Assembly: GCA_964419945.1 (NCBI GenBank)
Contig: CAYQRU010000003.1
Location: forward strand, 19,630 to 83,629
From: JAAYJT01 sp964419945
Lineage (GTDB): Bacteria > Bacteroidota > Bacteroidia > Bacteroidales > JAAYJT01
Reading direction: 5' to 3'
DNA length: 64,000 bases
The notes under the pieces: model-generated
The model's database searches: none
The model's input: only the letters and a program-made list of their open reading frames with translations
What the model was told of the DNA's origin: nothing
Shown: piece by piece, positions 35,749 through 45,286 of the stretch
Numbering within the stretch: position 1 is the first letter of the stretch
How the letters are laid out: every line of letters starts with the position of its first letter
Made by a program: the position numbers and the translations under genes

Positions 35749-36845
35749 GGTTCATGCATTCGTTCAGTCAACTTTTGCACGATCCTGAAGCGGTTCAGAA
35801 ACTGACCTGCAATGACTCGTATTACGGTGTATGCCGGGATGGCAAGCACCATTCCTATGATACCGGCAAGACTGCCGCCCATCAGGAGCACAACAAAAAT
35901 TTCGAGTGGGTGAGCTTTTACACTGCTCGAATATATGAAAGGTTGTAAAAGTATGTTGTCAATCAGGTTGGCCACAAGAAAGGTAGAGACAACAATCATG
36001 ATGACTGGTAATAGTTGTTCATAAGCGCCTTCGCCCAAAACAGCAGTAATGCCAAGTATAACACCAATAGATGCGCCAATGATCGGACCAAGATAGGGAA
36101 TAATATTCATAATACCTCCGAGAAAACCAATCAGCAAAGCGTTCTTAATCCCGAAGAAAGACAACCCGACACTGATAAGCGTAATCATGCTGATAACCTC
36201 AATACAAATTCCTATGAAATAACGTGATAACAAATACTTGCTTTCGGAAAAAACAGTGCTTGTTTCCTGGTTGTGGCGCTCAGGAACGACCAGCAATACA
36301 AATCCGGAGATCAGATTTTCTTCTTTCAGCAGGAAAAAAGTGATAAAAAATATAGAAAATATCCCAACAAAAAGTGAGCCTGTGAATGAAAGCAGATTGT
36401 TCAGAATATCAGAAATTCTGTTCAGATTTATCAGGTTTTTAATATTTTCGTTGACAAAGGCAATCAAAGTCTGATCCCGTTTAAGTAAACCAGTGTCATG
36501 CAATACAACTTCAAAGCGGATAAGCATTTCCCGCAGATTTGTTCCCAAATTCTCCATATCAATCTGTGAGATAAGAGCAGCCTGCCTGGAAACCAAAGGT
36601 ATAAAAATGCTAATAAAAAGGCCGAAAACAGCAATAATAACGAGCAATGCCAAAATAACACTCACCGTCCGCGGTATGTGGAAGCGTCTCCATCGCACCA
36701 AAGAAAAAGCTTTTACAATCGGACCTCCGATCATTGACAATACCATTGCGACCAGGAAATAAGTAACAATGCTGGAAAAATACCATACCATCAAACCTGC
36801 TATGGCCAGTCCGGTGATAGTTCCAAGAATCCGGGAATTTTTCAT
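35745..36845 (-). CDS. AI-2E family (PerM-like) transporter
   Basis: A 366-residue membrane protein with the family layout: two or three helices, a coiled soluble segment (about residues 90-150, SRQAALISQIDMENLGTNLREML) and five more helices. GFLGGIMNIIPYLGPIIGASIG and HPLEIFVVLLMGGSLAGIIGMVLAIPAY are the signature C-terminal segments. Members export small molecules or act as Na+/H+ antiporters. It leads a two-gene unit with a SPASM radical SAM protein; the link between them is unknown. Confidence 0.88.
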   Translation of the reverse strand: MKNSRILGTITGLAIAGLMVWYFSSIVTYFLVAMVLSMIGGPIVKAFSLVRWRRFHIPRTVSVILALLVIIAVFGLFISIFIPLVSRQAALISQIDMENLGTNLREMLIRFEVVLHDTGLLKRDQTLIAFVNENIKNLINLNRISDILNNLLSFTGSLFVGIFSIFFITFFLLKEENLISGFVLLVVPERHNQETSTVFSESKYLLSRYFIGICIEVISMITLISVGLSFFGIKNALLIGFLGGIMNIIPYLGPIIGASIGVILGITAVLGEGAYEQLLPVIMIVVSTFLVANLIDNILLQPFIYSSSVKAHPLEIFVVLLMGGSLAGIIGMVLAIPAYTVIRVIAGQFLNRFRIVQKLTERMHEP

Positions 36846-36876
36846 GTAAAAAATCTATCTTCTTTTTTTTGCAGGG

Positions 36877-36884
36877 CAAAGATA
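36877..36884 (-). promoter_or_regulatory. Putative -7 element for the AI-2E/radical SAM pair
   Basis: The minus strand reads TATCTTTG, an exact TAnnTTTG, about 32 bases before the AI-2E gene start. No convincing -33 element was seen. Confidence 0.5.
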
Positions 36885-36924
36885 GATAAGAATCGGGGGA
36901 GGAAAGATAAATACCTGAAAACTT

Positions 36925-39900
36925 TTACCAACCGGGCATAAAATTCAATCCCCAGACACCCTTGCTGATTCCCTTGTGAATAAAAGGAAAAGCAAAATAG
37001 GGTTCAAGCACCATAGCACCAAAGAGGTTGATGCGCATGCTGGCTCCTGTGCTGAAAACCGGGAATCTTTTACCGCTGCTTATTTTGTCTGGATCGAGGG
37101 TAATATCTTTGCTTTTATTCCATGCCAGTCCGCCATCAAAAAACAAAGCTGCCTCAGTGAATAAGAATCCAGACGTTATTAATGCCAGGCGTTTTGGGCC
37201 GGTCAATGGAAGACGGATTTCGGCTGATGTCAGCCCAATTCGGCTTCCAATAAGCATATTTGCCAGCGATTCATCTTCCAGAAACATTTCATTGCTGTTT
37301 AAACTTCTTGATGTATAACCCCTTACAAATCCGGGATAACCCAGAAACATAGGGTAGAACAGGTTATCGCCGGAATTTTTTCCATACCGACCGTAATGGA
37401 TGAGCCTAAACGCGAAAGAGAAAGGTTTTGCAAAAAAATATTGCCTGTAATCAGCATAAGCAGAAGAAAGATTCATCGCGCCGAAGTATTGATCAGCCTG
37501 CAGCCGAAAACGGTGCCCCATCATTGGAGATGCCAGGCCAAAATACGAATTATCACTCACATACGCTGCTGATAGTTTCTGCAGGTTAAAACCATCAGGC
37601 TCATCTTCTTTCAGGCGATCACGCTTCTGCCCTACTAAATAACCACCCTGGTAATAGTTCGTGAAGGCATCAATCCGATAATAATAAATCGAGGCTGAAG
37701 CTGCTGCTTCGAATCTTCGTATGGTGGAAACCGGAAACCATGCAAAAAATGAAACCTGGTCTTCAAAGGTTCTGACATTGATCAATTGCACAACCTCAGC
37801 AATCCTCGGCTCTCCAGGAGTTCCGATATTTTCAAATCCATAACTCAGTCCCGAGTAGCGATAAGGGATATGAGAAACTCCTCCTCCCCATTTGATTCTT
37901 CGCTTTTGGTTCATATATGCTACCTGGGCACCAAAATCATAAATTTCGCCATTGAGGGCAGCCATGGTGTATAACTGATGGGTACCTAATATATCTCCAA
38001 ACAACATAAATATTCCTCCGGCCATACCAGTGCCATAAGCACTTGCAGAAACTCCCACGCCGGTGTTCCCGATGTAGTCCAGCTTGAAACGCGGACTATA
38101 TGGCCGCACTGAAAAAGAATCAGAAGGATAAACCGGCGCACTTAAATTTTGTCCCAGGTTATTGTCAACTATAGAGTTAATTCCACGCTGCATGGGCGGC
38201 AAGGTGGCGGCTGTGAAATCAATTACATCCGGATCAATTTCCATACGAAAAAATTCATCAGTCCCTGCCGAAAAAATGGTATAGTTGCCTTTTTCAAAAT
38301 AAGAATATGCGAGTGTAGTATTGTTCCAGGATATGCTAATGGCTGGCGATAATGCCGTTATTCCACTGATTCCGGTTTTATAATCGGTAAGTTGATTGAC
38401 TTTCCCTGTGTTGATATCATATTCGTACAAGTTGCGCAGCCCGTCGCGGTTTGAAAGAAAATACACGAATTTTCCATCCTGAGAAAAAACAGGATTGAGA
38501 TTGTCTGCACCATTAAAAACCGGTAATACAGTAATTTGATGTGGATTAGAAATGTCAAGAATTCCAATATTGAAATTATAATTGATTTCATTGCTCATGT
38601 CGCCAGGCTGCCTGCGGTCAGTGGCAAAAACCAAATGCTTACTATCAGGCGACCAAGACGGATGCACATAAGAATGATAATCATCCGTCAAAGTTGTAAT
38701 TTTGCCTGTTTCCATGTGATACATATAAAGGCCCGAACGTCCGTTTCGCTGTCCGGTAAATACGATCATTTCACCATTGGGTGACCAGGACGGATTATTG
38801 ATTGCAGAAATATTTTCAAACTCAAGGAGCAGTGGTTTTCTTCTTCTTTCCACGTGTGTGATAGCAAGTTTGTTTTTTCCTTTGCTCACCACCACATAGG
38901 CAAAATTTTTACTGTCGGGCGACCAGCTACCCACGGATTCGAAAAAGTTGAATCCGTCAATATCCTGGCTGCGTGAATGACTTGTGAGGCGCTGTTTTAT
39001 TCGTCCGGTGGAGGCATCGGCAAGGTAAAGGTCAAGAGTGAAAAGTCGCTTTTCGGAAAAAAATGCTATGTATTTCCCATTGGGACTGAGTGAAGGTGAA
39101 ATATTCATTTCTCCTGCATTACGGTCAAAAATCAAACGTTTTCCTACCAATTGCCTTCCAGAGTCGGCCAGAAAAGGAGCATAATGTTCTTCGAGCGATT
39201 TTTTCCACATATCTGATATTTCTTCATGCGTCTTGTTCAGTACCTTTTTAAATGCTATCTCATGTCCAATCAGGGCAGTCTGGTAGAATAGCGGCTGAAT
39301 AATGGTATCGCCCCAGGTTCCTGCCACAAACGACCAAAACGAATGCCCGAATCTGTAAGGATTGTACTTGTATTGACGGGTTATTTGTTTTATTGTTGGA
39401 AAATCGTTGCTTGCCAATGCATCGCGCATAATCATTGCAGTATGTGCATCAATACTGCCAACTGACAGATACTCAGCCATGCCTTCAACCATCCATAATG
39501 GAAGGTTCTGTATGTTTCGCAGCGAAAGAGAATCATCCTTCATCAACATATTGAACTGGAAAGCATGCACCAGTTCATGTCCCAATACGTGATTGGTTTG
39601 CGCGTTGGTTTCAAGCATTGGCATGACAATCCTGTTTTTCAACGCTTCAGTAACACCCTGTGTTCCTATCGAAATAGAGCTGTTTACTGCTGTGGTTTGC
39701 TGAAATTCGGGATGCGATTCGTAGATGATAACAGGATTGCGGAAAGGGATGGTATCCCTGAAAATTTTCTGGTGCCTTTTATACCATTTTTCACCCAGAT
39801 TGCCCAACAGGGATACTACTGAATCATCAGTGAGATAATGGTATATGTCAAAATTCGGGGTTTGATAAACGCTGAAGTCAAATGTGCGGTAACTTGGTTT

Positions 39901-40005
39901 GTTTTGCCCAAAACTTTGAGCAAACAAGTCATAAGACATTAGAAACAGGATGAAAATAGCTGTTAAAATTGTTGGTTTAATTTTACGAGCGAGTATGGTT
40001 TTCAT
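36925..40005 (-). CDS. Large exported protein: zinc peptidase + TolB propeller + beta-barrel
   Basis: A single chain of about 1,026 residues. A signal peptide (to about LFAQS) leads to a gluzincin-like domain with HELVH (residues ~143-147) and, 27 residues later, MVEGMAEYLS that would give the third metal ligand. Residues ~300-600 hold repeats of SPNGKYIAFFSEK / SWSPDSKHLVFATDR / SQDGKFVYFLSN type, a TolB-like beta-propeller. The C-terminal ~400 residues are a beta-barrel with a RGY motif (FVRGYTSRSLNS) and end in an aromatic residue (FMPGW), as in Omp85-like barrels. Thus it would be a peptidase anchored to its own outer-membrane barrel. The ATG at 40005 is preferred; 40017 is also possible. 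Confidence 0.8.
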   Translation of the reverse strand: MKTILARKIKPTILTAIFILFLMSYDLFAQSFGQNKPSYRTFDFSVYQTPNFDIYHYLTDDSVVSLLGNLGEKWYKRHQKIFRDTIPFRNPVIIYESHPEFQQTTAVNSSISIGTQGVTEALKNRIVMPMLETNAQTNHVLGHELVHAFQFNMLMKDDSLSLRNIQNLPLWMVEGMAEYLSVGSIDAHTAMIMRDALASNDFPTIKQITRQYKYNPYRFGHSFWSFVAGTWGDTIIQPLFYQTALIGHEIAFKKVLNKTHEEISDMWKKSLEEHYAPFLADSGRQLVGKRLIFDRNAGEMNISPSLSPNGKYIAFFSEKRLFTLDLYLADASTGRIKQRLTSHSRSQDIDGFNFFESVGSWSPDSKNFAYVVVSKGKNKLAITHVERRRKPLLLEFENISAINNPSWSPNGEMIVFTGQRNGRSGLYMYHMETGKITTLTDDYHSYVHPSWSPDSKHLVFATDRRQPGDMSNEINYNFNIGILDISNPHQITVLPVFNGADNLNPVFSQDGKFVYFLSNRDGLRNLYEYDINTGKVNQLTDYKTGISGITALSPAISISWNNTTLAYSYFEKGNYTIFSAGTDEFFRMEIDPDVIDFTAATLPPMQRGINSIVDNNLGQNLSAPVYPSDSFSVRPYSPRFKLDYIGNTGVGVSASAYGTGMAGGIFMLFGDILGTHQLYTMAALNGEIYDFGAQVAYMNQKRRIKWGGGVSHIPYRYSGLSYGFENIGTPGEPRIAEVVQLINVRTFEDQVSFFAWFPVSTIRRFEAAASASIYYYRIDAFTNYYQGGYLVGQKRDRLKEDEPDGFNLQKLSAAYVSDNSYFGLASPMMGHRFRLQADQYFGAMNLSSAYADYRQYFFAKPFSFAFRLIHYGRYGKNSGDNLFYPMFLGYPGFVRGYTSRSLNSNEMFLEDESLANMLIGSRIGLTSAEIRLPLTGPKRLALITSGFLFTEAALFFDGGLAWNKSKDITLDPDKISSGKRFPVFSTGASMRINLFGAMVLEPYFAFPFIHKGISKGVWGLNFMPGW

Positions 40006-40156
40006 AGCTGAAGGCATCTTTTAAAAAATTTCAGGAGCTGGTAAATGCCTCAAAATATATGCCAACACATTCATGGTGTACAATAAATTCGGGCTTGTCA
40101 TACCATCAGGACGGATTGGGTGTTAATCGGTTTTGTTAATTGCCTGGAACGAGAAA

Positions 40157-40186
40157 TTGCTAATCAAAAGAATATTTCTAACTTTG
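40157..40186 (+). promoter_or_regulatory. Bacteroidota promoter (-33 TTG, -7 TAACTTTG) for yceD-rpmF-plsX-fabH
   Basis: TTG at 40157-40159 and TAACTTTG at 40179-40186 are separated by 19 bases, close to the consensus arrangement. The start of transcription would be near 40193, which excludes the ATG at 40133 and supports the GTG at 40214 as the start of the first gene. Confidence 0.7.
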
Positions 40187-40213
40187 CCCCCCTTAATAAA
40201 AAAACCACGGGTT

Positions 40214-40729
40214 GTGGACTACAGGCGGCAATTTCAGATATCGTTTGGCGGTTTAAAGCTTGGAAATCACCGGTTTGAATTCGAAATTGACAACAGGTTC
40301 TTTGAAGCATTTGAGTATTCGGAATATAAAACAGGATCGCTCAATGTAATTGTAGACATGGAGAAACAGCAACGCATGCTTATTCTGGCTTTCTCCGTTA
40401 CAGGAACAATTGATGTGGTTTGTGACCGCTGTCTCGGTATATTTCCACTCGAAATTAAAGGGGAAAACAATCTTTTTGTAAAATTTGGCAGCGATAACCA
40501 TGAGGAAAGTGACGATGTGGTTGTAATCCCTGAAGGTGAAACACGTTTCGATGCAGGGCACTATATTTACGAATATATCGTACTTTCGGTTCCAATACGT
40601 CATATTCACCCTGAATCTGAAGATGGTACAAGCGGGTGCGATCCGGAAGCTTTAAAAAAACTTTCGGAACTGAAATCCAGAGAACATACTGATCCACGCT
40701 GGGAAGTTTTAAAAAAACTAAAGAAGTAA
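40214..40729 (+). CDS. YceD/DUF177 family protein
   Basis: A 171-residue protein starting with GTG (40214), chosen because a promoter lies at 40157-40186 and because homologues begin near this point (DYRRQFQISFGGLKLGNHRFEFEIDNRFFEAFE). It has the DUF177 core with VVCDRCLGIFPLEI, whose CxxC pair may bind zinc. YceD is linked to 23S rRNA maturation and sits next to rpmF across bacteria, as here, 18 bases before rpmF. Confidence 0.85.
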   Translation: MDYRRQFQISFGGLKLGNHRFEFEIDNRFFEAFEYSEYKTGSLNVIVDMEKQQRMLILAFSVTGTIDVVCDRCLGIFPLEIKGENNLFVKFGSDNHEESDDVVVIPEGETRFDAGHYIYEYIVLSVPIRHIHPESEDGTSGCDPEALKKLSELKSREHTDPRWEVLKKLKK

Positions 40730-40747
40730 TTTTAATTTTTATTTGAT

Positions 40748-40933
40748 ATGCCACATCCAAAACGAAAGTCTTCCACAACGAGAAGAGACAAAAGAAGAAC
40801 CCATTATAAAGCGGTGAAACCTACACTGATCGTTTGTTCTAATTGCGGTGCACCGGTACTTTATCACAGGGTTTGCCCTGAGTGCGGTTACTACAAAGGA
40901 AGGTTAACCATCGAAAAAGCTGCTACAGCTTAA
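40748..40933 (+). CDS. rpmF: 50S ribosomal protein L32
   Basis: A 61-residue basic protein. It starts MPHPKRKSSTTRRDKRR, as L32 does, and carries a zinc-ribbon, CSNCGAPVLYHRVCPECGYYKG, with four cysteines. It is the second gene of the yceD-rpmF-plsX-fabH order found in many bacteria. Confidence 0.97.
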   Translation: MPHPKRKSSTTRRDKRRTHYKAVKPTLIVCSNCGAPVLYHRVCPECGYYKGRLTIEKAATA

Positions 40934-40967
40934 CCCATCATAATCCGATTGTCAAAAAATTACAGCA

Positions 40968-41000
40968 GCCCTGGCAATTGCCCTGGCTTTTTATTGTTTT
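40968..41000 (+). terminator. Possible terminator or attenuator between rpmF and plsX
   Basis: The 20 bases GCCCTGGC-AATT-GCCCTGGC fold as a hairpin (8 pairs with one internal mismatch pair) followed by a T-rich run. Because plsX follows closely it would act as a partial terminator. The two arms are also a direct repeat, so a simple duplication is an alternative. Confidence 0.4.
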
Positions 41001-41038
41001 ATGCAATCCATATATGAATTTGAATTTAGAAAAGTTTT

Positions 41039-42013
41039 ATGAGAATTGGTCTTGATATAATGGGAGGCGATTTTGCTCCAAAAGCAACCCTCTCAGGCGC
41101 TGTTCTGGCAAGACAAACATTAGACAGCAGCGATGATATAGTGTTGATCGGCAACGAGGAACTTATTCGTGATGAACTGGAAGCTATGAACAGCAATCCC
41201 GAAAATTTCATCATTGTTCACGCCGATGAGGTAATTGAGATGGGTGATTCACCAACCAAAGCACTTATCCAAAAACCAAATTCGAGTATTGCCGTCGGAT
41301 TCAGAATGATGAAAACCGGCGAAATAAGTGCTTTTAGCAGTGCCGGGAGTAGTGGTGCCATGCTTGTAGGATCTATCTATTCAGTAAATACCATTCAGGG
41401 CATAATCCGCCCCACCACTACTGCTATAATACCCAAGGTGGAAGGAGGATTTAACATTCTCCTGGATGTGGGAACCAATCCTGATGCCAAACCCGATGTA
41501 ATGTACCAGTTTGGAATATTAGGATCACTCTTTGCTGAGTTTGTTCATCATATCAAAAATCCAAAAGTAGGCTTGCTGAACATTGGAGAAGAAGAAAAAA
41601 AAGGAAGTCTTTTGGCACAATCCACCTATCATTTGATGAAGGGATCGGATGATTTCAACTTCGTGGGAAATATTGAAGGTCGCGATCTCTTTAAAGACAA
41701 AGCCGATGTGATTGTATGTGATGGCTTTACAGGTAATATTGTACTCAAACAGGCGGAAGCATTTTACAGGATACTTATTAAGAGAGGAATTCGTGATGAA
41801 TACCTGGATCGTTTCAATTATGAAAATTATGGAGGAACACCTGTTCTTGGTGTTAATGGAACAGTCATCGTAGGACACGGAATCTCGAATGATAAAGCAA
41901 TCAAAAACATGATTTTACTTGCCAAAGAGGTGCATGAGGCTGGTTTGTCGCAAAAAATCAAAGAAGCATTGGTTCGCCATTCATTAAGTAATAAATCAGC
42001 CGACGAAATCTAA
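41039..42013 (+). CDS. plsX: Phosphate acyltransferase
   Basis: A 324-residue enzyme that converts acyl-ACP and phosphate to acyl-phosphate for phospholipid synthesis. MRIGLDIMGGDFAPKATL begins the conserved N-terminus; SAGSSGAMLVG and VGTNPDAKPD and CDGFTGNIVLK are other family segments. It lies in the usual order with rpmF and fabH. Confidence 0.96.
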   Translation: MRIGLDIMGGDFAPKATLSGAVLARQTLDSSDDIVLIGNEELIRDELEAMNSNPENFIIVHADEVIEMGDSPTKALIQKPNSSIAVGFRMMKTGEISAFSSAGSSGAMLVGSIYSVNTIQGIIRPTTTAIIPKVEGGFNILLDVGTNPDAKPDVMYQFGILGSLFAEFVHHIKNPKVGLLNIGEEEKKGSLLAQSTYHLMKGSDDFNFVGNIEGRDLFKDKADVIVCDGFTGNIVLKQAEAFYRILIKRGIRDEYLDRFNYENYGGTPVLGVNGTVIVGHGISNDKAIKNMILLAKEVHEAGLSQKIKEALVRHSLSNKSADEI

Positions 42014-42024
42014 ACCTGTTTGTT

Positions 42025-43011
42025 ATGAACCAGATCAAAGCTGCTATTACCGGAATTGGTGCCAACATACCCGATTATATCCTGACAAACGATGAACTCA
42101 GCCGTATGGTTGATACTTCTGACGAATGGATTATGACACGTATTGGGATTAAGGAACGCCACATCATCAAAGGGCAGAAAGGATCTTCAGACGTTGGTTA
42201 TAAGGCTGTAAATCAATTGCTTGAAAAAACAGGAACCCATCCATCCGAAGTAGATATGCTGGTGTGTGCGACCGTAACTCCTGATAGACAATTCCCTGCT
42301 ACAGCCAACATCATCAGTGATAAATGTGGCATTAAAAACGCATTTAGTTTTGACCTGAATGCAGGTTGTTCCGGTTTTCTGTATGCCCTTGCCTCTGCCT
42401 CCAAATTCGTTGAAACAGGTTCGCGTAAAAAAGTTGTAGTAGTCGGTGCCGAAAAAATGTCATCCATAGTTGATTATACCGATCGTACAACCTGTCCTAT
42501 CTTTGGCGATGGCGCAGGCGCTATATTGCTGGAACCCACTACCGAAAATGTTGGAATCATTGATACTATACTGCAAAGCGATGGGACAGGCAATATTCAT
42601 CTTCACCAAAAAGCAGGTGGATCAGAAAAACCCGCCTCACACGAAACCGTTGACGCACGCGAACATTTTATTTATCAGGAAGGACAGGCTGTTTTTAAAT
42701 GGGCAGTTTCAAAAATGGCAGATGTTTCCGTTGAAATTATGCAGAAACACGGCCTGACTCCCGAAACACTTCATTGGCTCGTGCCGCATCAGGCCAATAT
42801 GCGCATTATTGAAGCAACAGCGCATCGCATGAAACTTGACAGAAGCAAAGTAATGATAAACATTCAGAAATACGGAAACACTACTGCCGGAACGCTTCCC
42901 ATTTGCCTGTGGGAATGGGAAAAACAACTACATAAAGGAGATAACATTATTCTTGCCACTTTTGGTGCTGGTTTTACCTGGGGTGCTATGTATTTAAAGT
43001 GGGCTTATTAA
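42025..43011 (+). CDS. fabH: 3-oxoacyl-ACP synthase III
   Basis: A 328-residue condensing enzyme that starts fatty acid chains from acyl-CoA and malonyl-ACP. The catalytic Cys lies in NAGCSGFLYA, with His in VPHQANMRII and Asn in KYGNTTAGTLP. TRIGIKERH and the C-terminal FGAGFTWGAMYLKW are as in FabH. It is 11 bases after plsX. Confidence 0.97.
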   Translation: MNQIKAAITGIGANIPDYILTNDELSRMVDTSDEWIMTRIGIKERHIIKGQKGSSDVGYKAVNQLLEKTGTHPSEVDMLVCATVTPDRQFPATANIISDKCGIKNAFSFDLNAGCSGFLYALASASKFVETGSRKKVVVVGAEKMSSIVDYTDRTTCPIFGDGAGAILLEPTTENVGIIDTILQSDGTGNIHLHQKAGGSEKPASHETVDAREHFIYQEGQAVFKWAVSKMADVSVEIMQKHGLTPETLHWLVPHQANMRIIEATAHRMKLDRSKVMINIQKYGNTTAGTLPICLWEWEKQLHKGDNIILATFGAGFTWGAMYLKWAY

Positions 43012-43068
43012 AGGATTAAGCCTGTATTATGTTTTTTTGTGTATCTTAAGTTATTAATCTCCTGTGCA

Positions 43069-43914
43069 TTAAATACCTTCTATTTCCCATTTCCCAAACC
43101 TGAAAACCATCAATTCTTTGATTCCGGCAGCCCTGATCACATCAATGGCATATGGATATTCCCTATTCAGGTCTTCAGGGGCATGGGCATCAGAACTGAG
43201 AGTAACAGGAATATTCAGTTCCCTGATCCTTTTCAGAACCTTCAGGTTGGGAAACAACTCATTACAACGTCCTTTATAAATACCCCGGGTGTTTACCTCC
43301 ACAATACAGTTGTATTGTTTGACCACTTCCAGCGATTCATACAGCATTGATAGGTACCAGGTATCGTTGATACTGAAAAATCTTTCTTTGTTATGCATCT
43401 TAATCTTATCAAAATGAGCGATGATATCAGGCGCCTGACTTTCGACCATCAGATTCATCTGATCGAAATAAGTTCGCACTGCAAGCCTGGCATTGCCGCC
43501 AAAAAGCCTGGCCAGGCCGTCATCAAAGGTGTTGCTTTCAGGACCGTCAATGAACCATAATTCATTACCAGACAAGGATCGAAGCAAATGAATCCCACCA
43601 ATGACAAAATCAAGTCCGGCACGCTTCTTCCAGAAATCAAAATTATCCATCAGCTTCGGTATAAAATCAATTTCCATCGAAAGATAAATTTCTATCTGGG
43701 AAGCATATTCATAGCTCAGAGAGCGGATAGTACTGCAATACTCATCGACCTGGTCGTTCCGTAGTGCGAAATTATTTTCGAAAGGAAGCGGCGCATGACT
43801 TGAAAAACCGATTACTGAAAAGTTGTTGTTAACAGCAGCTTTAACAAAATCAGATGGGGGCCGGTTCCCATCGCAAAACGTAGAATGCGTGTGGTGGTTG
43901 AACCATTTGATCAT
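43069..43914 (-). CDS. PHP-domain histidinol-phosphatase family protein
   Basis: A 281-residue PHP-fold metal phosphatase. HHTHSTFCDG (metal-binding HxH), SSHAPLPF and late DAH (LSSDAHAPEDL) are the metal sites, and GGIHLLR.. with IIAHFDKIKMHN resembles HisK-type histidinol-phosphatases. Histidine genes are not near. Its start overlaps the stop of trhP by 4 bases, so it is co-translated with a tRNA-modifying protein, and it may act on another phosphate ester. Confidence 0.8.
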   Translation of the reverse strand: MIKWFNHHTHSTFCDGNRPPSDFVKAAVNNNFSVIGFSSHAPLPFENNFALRNDQVDEYCSTIRSLSYEYASQIEIYLSMEIDFIPKLMDNFDFWKKRAGLDFVIGGIHLLRSLSGNELWFIDGPESNTFDDGLARLFGGNARLAVRTYFDQMNLMVESQAPDIIAHFDKIKMHNKERFFSINDTWYLSMLYESLEVVKQYNCIVEVNTRGIYKGRCNELFPNLKVLKRIRELNIPVTLSSDAHAPEDLNREYPYAIDVIRAAGIKELMVFRFGKWEIEGI

Positions 43915-45155
43915 CGTTCAGATATTTTATACAGTTTATCGGAGCGGCGTACAGTATCATTGACAGGAATTGAGCAAATTTCACCTTTCACTGATTGGCT
44001 CGCAGGTTTTTCGTCTACTCTTATTTCTGTCACAACACCTTCGGCCACGCCAGTGGTGGGACCCAGAATTACGTATTGATCGCCAATGTTGAGTGATCCG
44101 CTTTCAATGGTAATTTCTGCCACTCCGGCCCTGGCAAAATAGTTGGTGATCTTTCCAATGTAAATTTTACGCCGTGTGGCTTTTGAGCCATACACATTGG
44201 TCCATTCCGGAAGTGTTCTGCCCAGATAATATCCTTCCCAATATCCACGGTTATACACCTGGTTAAGCCGAGCGTTCCAGTGCATGATCTTTTCCTGATT
44301 ATAGGTTCCATCCAGGATTGAATCAATCGCTTCACGATAGCATTGAGTAACCGTTTTCACATATTCCGGAGCACGGCCCCGACCTTCAATCTTAAACACA
44401 CTCACCCCGGCATTAACCAACTGGTCGAGGAAGTCAATGGTTTTCATATCTCTGGGAGAAAGAATAAAATGGTTATCAATGTTCAGATCTACTTCATCAT
44501 CATAGTCACGGATCCGGTATTCCCGGCGGCAGGGCTGATAACAAGCTCCCCGGTTGGCTGATTGATTGAATATATCCTGACTGAGGTAGCATTTTCCCGA
44601 AACAGCCATACACATGGCACCATGCACAAAAAGCTCGATGTCTATAGTTTTGCCAGAGGGTCCGGTAATATTTTCTTCTGTTATACTTCGGGTAATACGA
44701 CTTACCTGATTGAGACTAAGTTCGCGTGCCAGCACCATTACATCTGCGTAGCGGGAATAAAAACGTACGGTTTGCAGATTGCTGATGTTACACTGAGTGG
44801 AAATATGAATTTCCATGCCGCGGCTGCGGGCATATTCCATGACTGCAATATCGGAGGCAATGATAGCGCTGATGTTATAATGAGTAGCAGCATTTATCAC
44901 ATCCTTCATATATTCGTGCTCTTCATCGTAGATCACTGTGTTCACTGTCAGGTAGCTTTTTACTCCATGCTCCCGGCAAATAGCTGTAATCTGTGCAAGA
45001 TCATCGAAATTAAAGTTCATTGAAGAGCGTGCCCGCATATTCAGTGTTCCCACGCCAAAGTACACCGCGTCTGCTCCACCATTGATTGCAGCCATGAGGC
45101 TCTCATAAGAACCGGCTGGCGACATGATCTCAATTTTCTTGTTTTGTAGGTTCAT
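43911..45155 (-). CDS. trhP: U32-family tRNA hydroxylation protein TrhP
   Basis: A 414-residue U32 protein. EIMSPAGSYESLMAAINGGADAVYFGVG is the N-terminal TIM-barrel segment; ELFVHGAMCMAVSGKCYLSQDIFNQSANRGACYQPCRREY holds the conserved cysteines that probably bind an iron-sulfur cluster. In E. coli TrhP (YegQ) makes 5-hydroxyuridine at tRNA position 34. The C-terminal part (~330-414) is a small beta-domain. It is formerly annotated as a collagenase-like peptidase, which is doubtful. Confidence 0.9.
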   Translation of the reverse strand: MNLQNKKIEIMSPAGSYESLMAAINGGADAVYFGVGTLNMRARSSMNFNFDDLAQITAICREHGVKSYLTVNTVIYDEEHEYMKDVINAATHYNISAIIASDIAVMEYARSRGMEIHISTQCNISNLQTVRFYSRYADVMVLARELSLNQVSRITRSITEENITGPSGKTIDIELFVHGAMCMAVSGKCYLSQDIFNQSANRGACYQPCRREYRIRDYDDEVDLNIDNHFILSPRDMKTIDFLDQLVNAGVSVFKIEGRGRAPEYVKTVTQCYREAIDSILDGTYNQEKIMHWNARLNQVYNRGYWEGYYLGRTLPEWTNVYGSKATRRKIYIGKITNYFARAGVAEITIESGSLNIGDQYVILGPTTGVAEGVVTEIRVDEKPASQSVKGEICSIPVNDTVRRSDKLYKISER

Positions 45156-45286
45156 AAAATATGATTCATGGCTTAAACTTATAGCGGAAAGGAAAAGTCA
45201 GAAGGGCTTTTTGCCTGTAAAAAAATGAAAACACGGAACCACTTTTTCATTCTGAAGCTTTCTGCTTTTCGTTTCCTGATTCAAAA

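Noticed and set aside
40968..40987. Direct repeat GCCCTGGC-AATT-GCCCTGGC read as a possible operator
   Set aside because: The bases also form a hairpin followed by a T run, so an attenuator/terminator explains it better; only two copies are present, so it is not a repeat array.
43039..43350. Plus-strand 103-codon frame after fabH
   Set aside because: It is antisense to the PHP phosphatase, whose metal motifs are intact.
44562..45023. Plus-strand open frame of 153 codons within trhP
   Set aside because: It is antisense to a clearly real gene and lacks family motifs.
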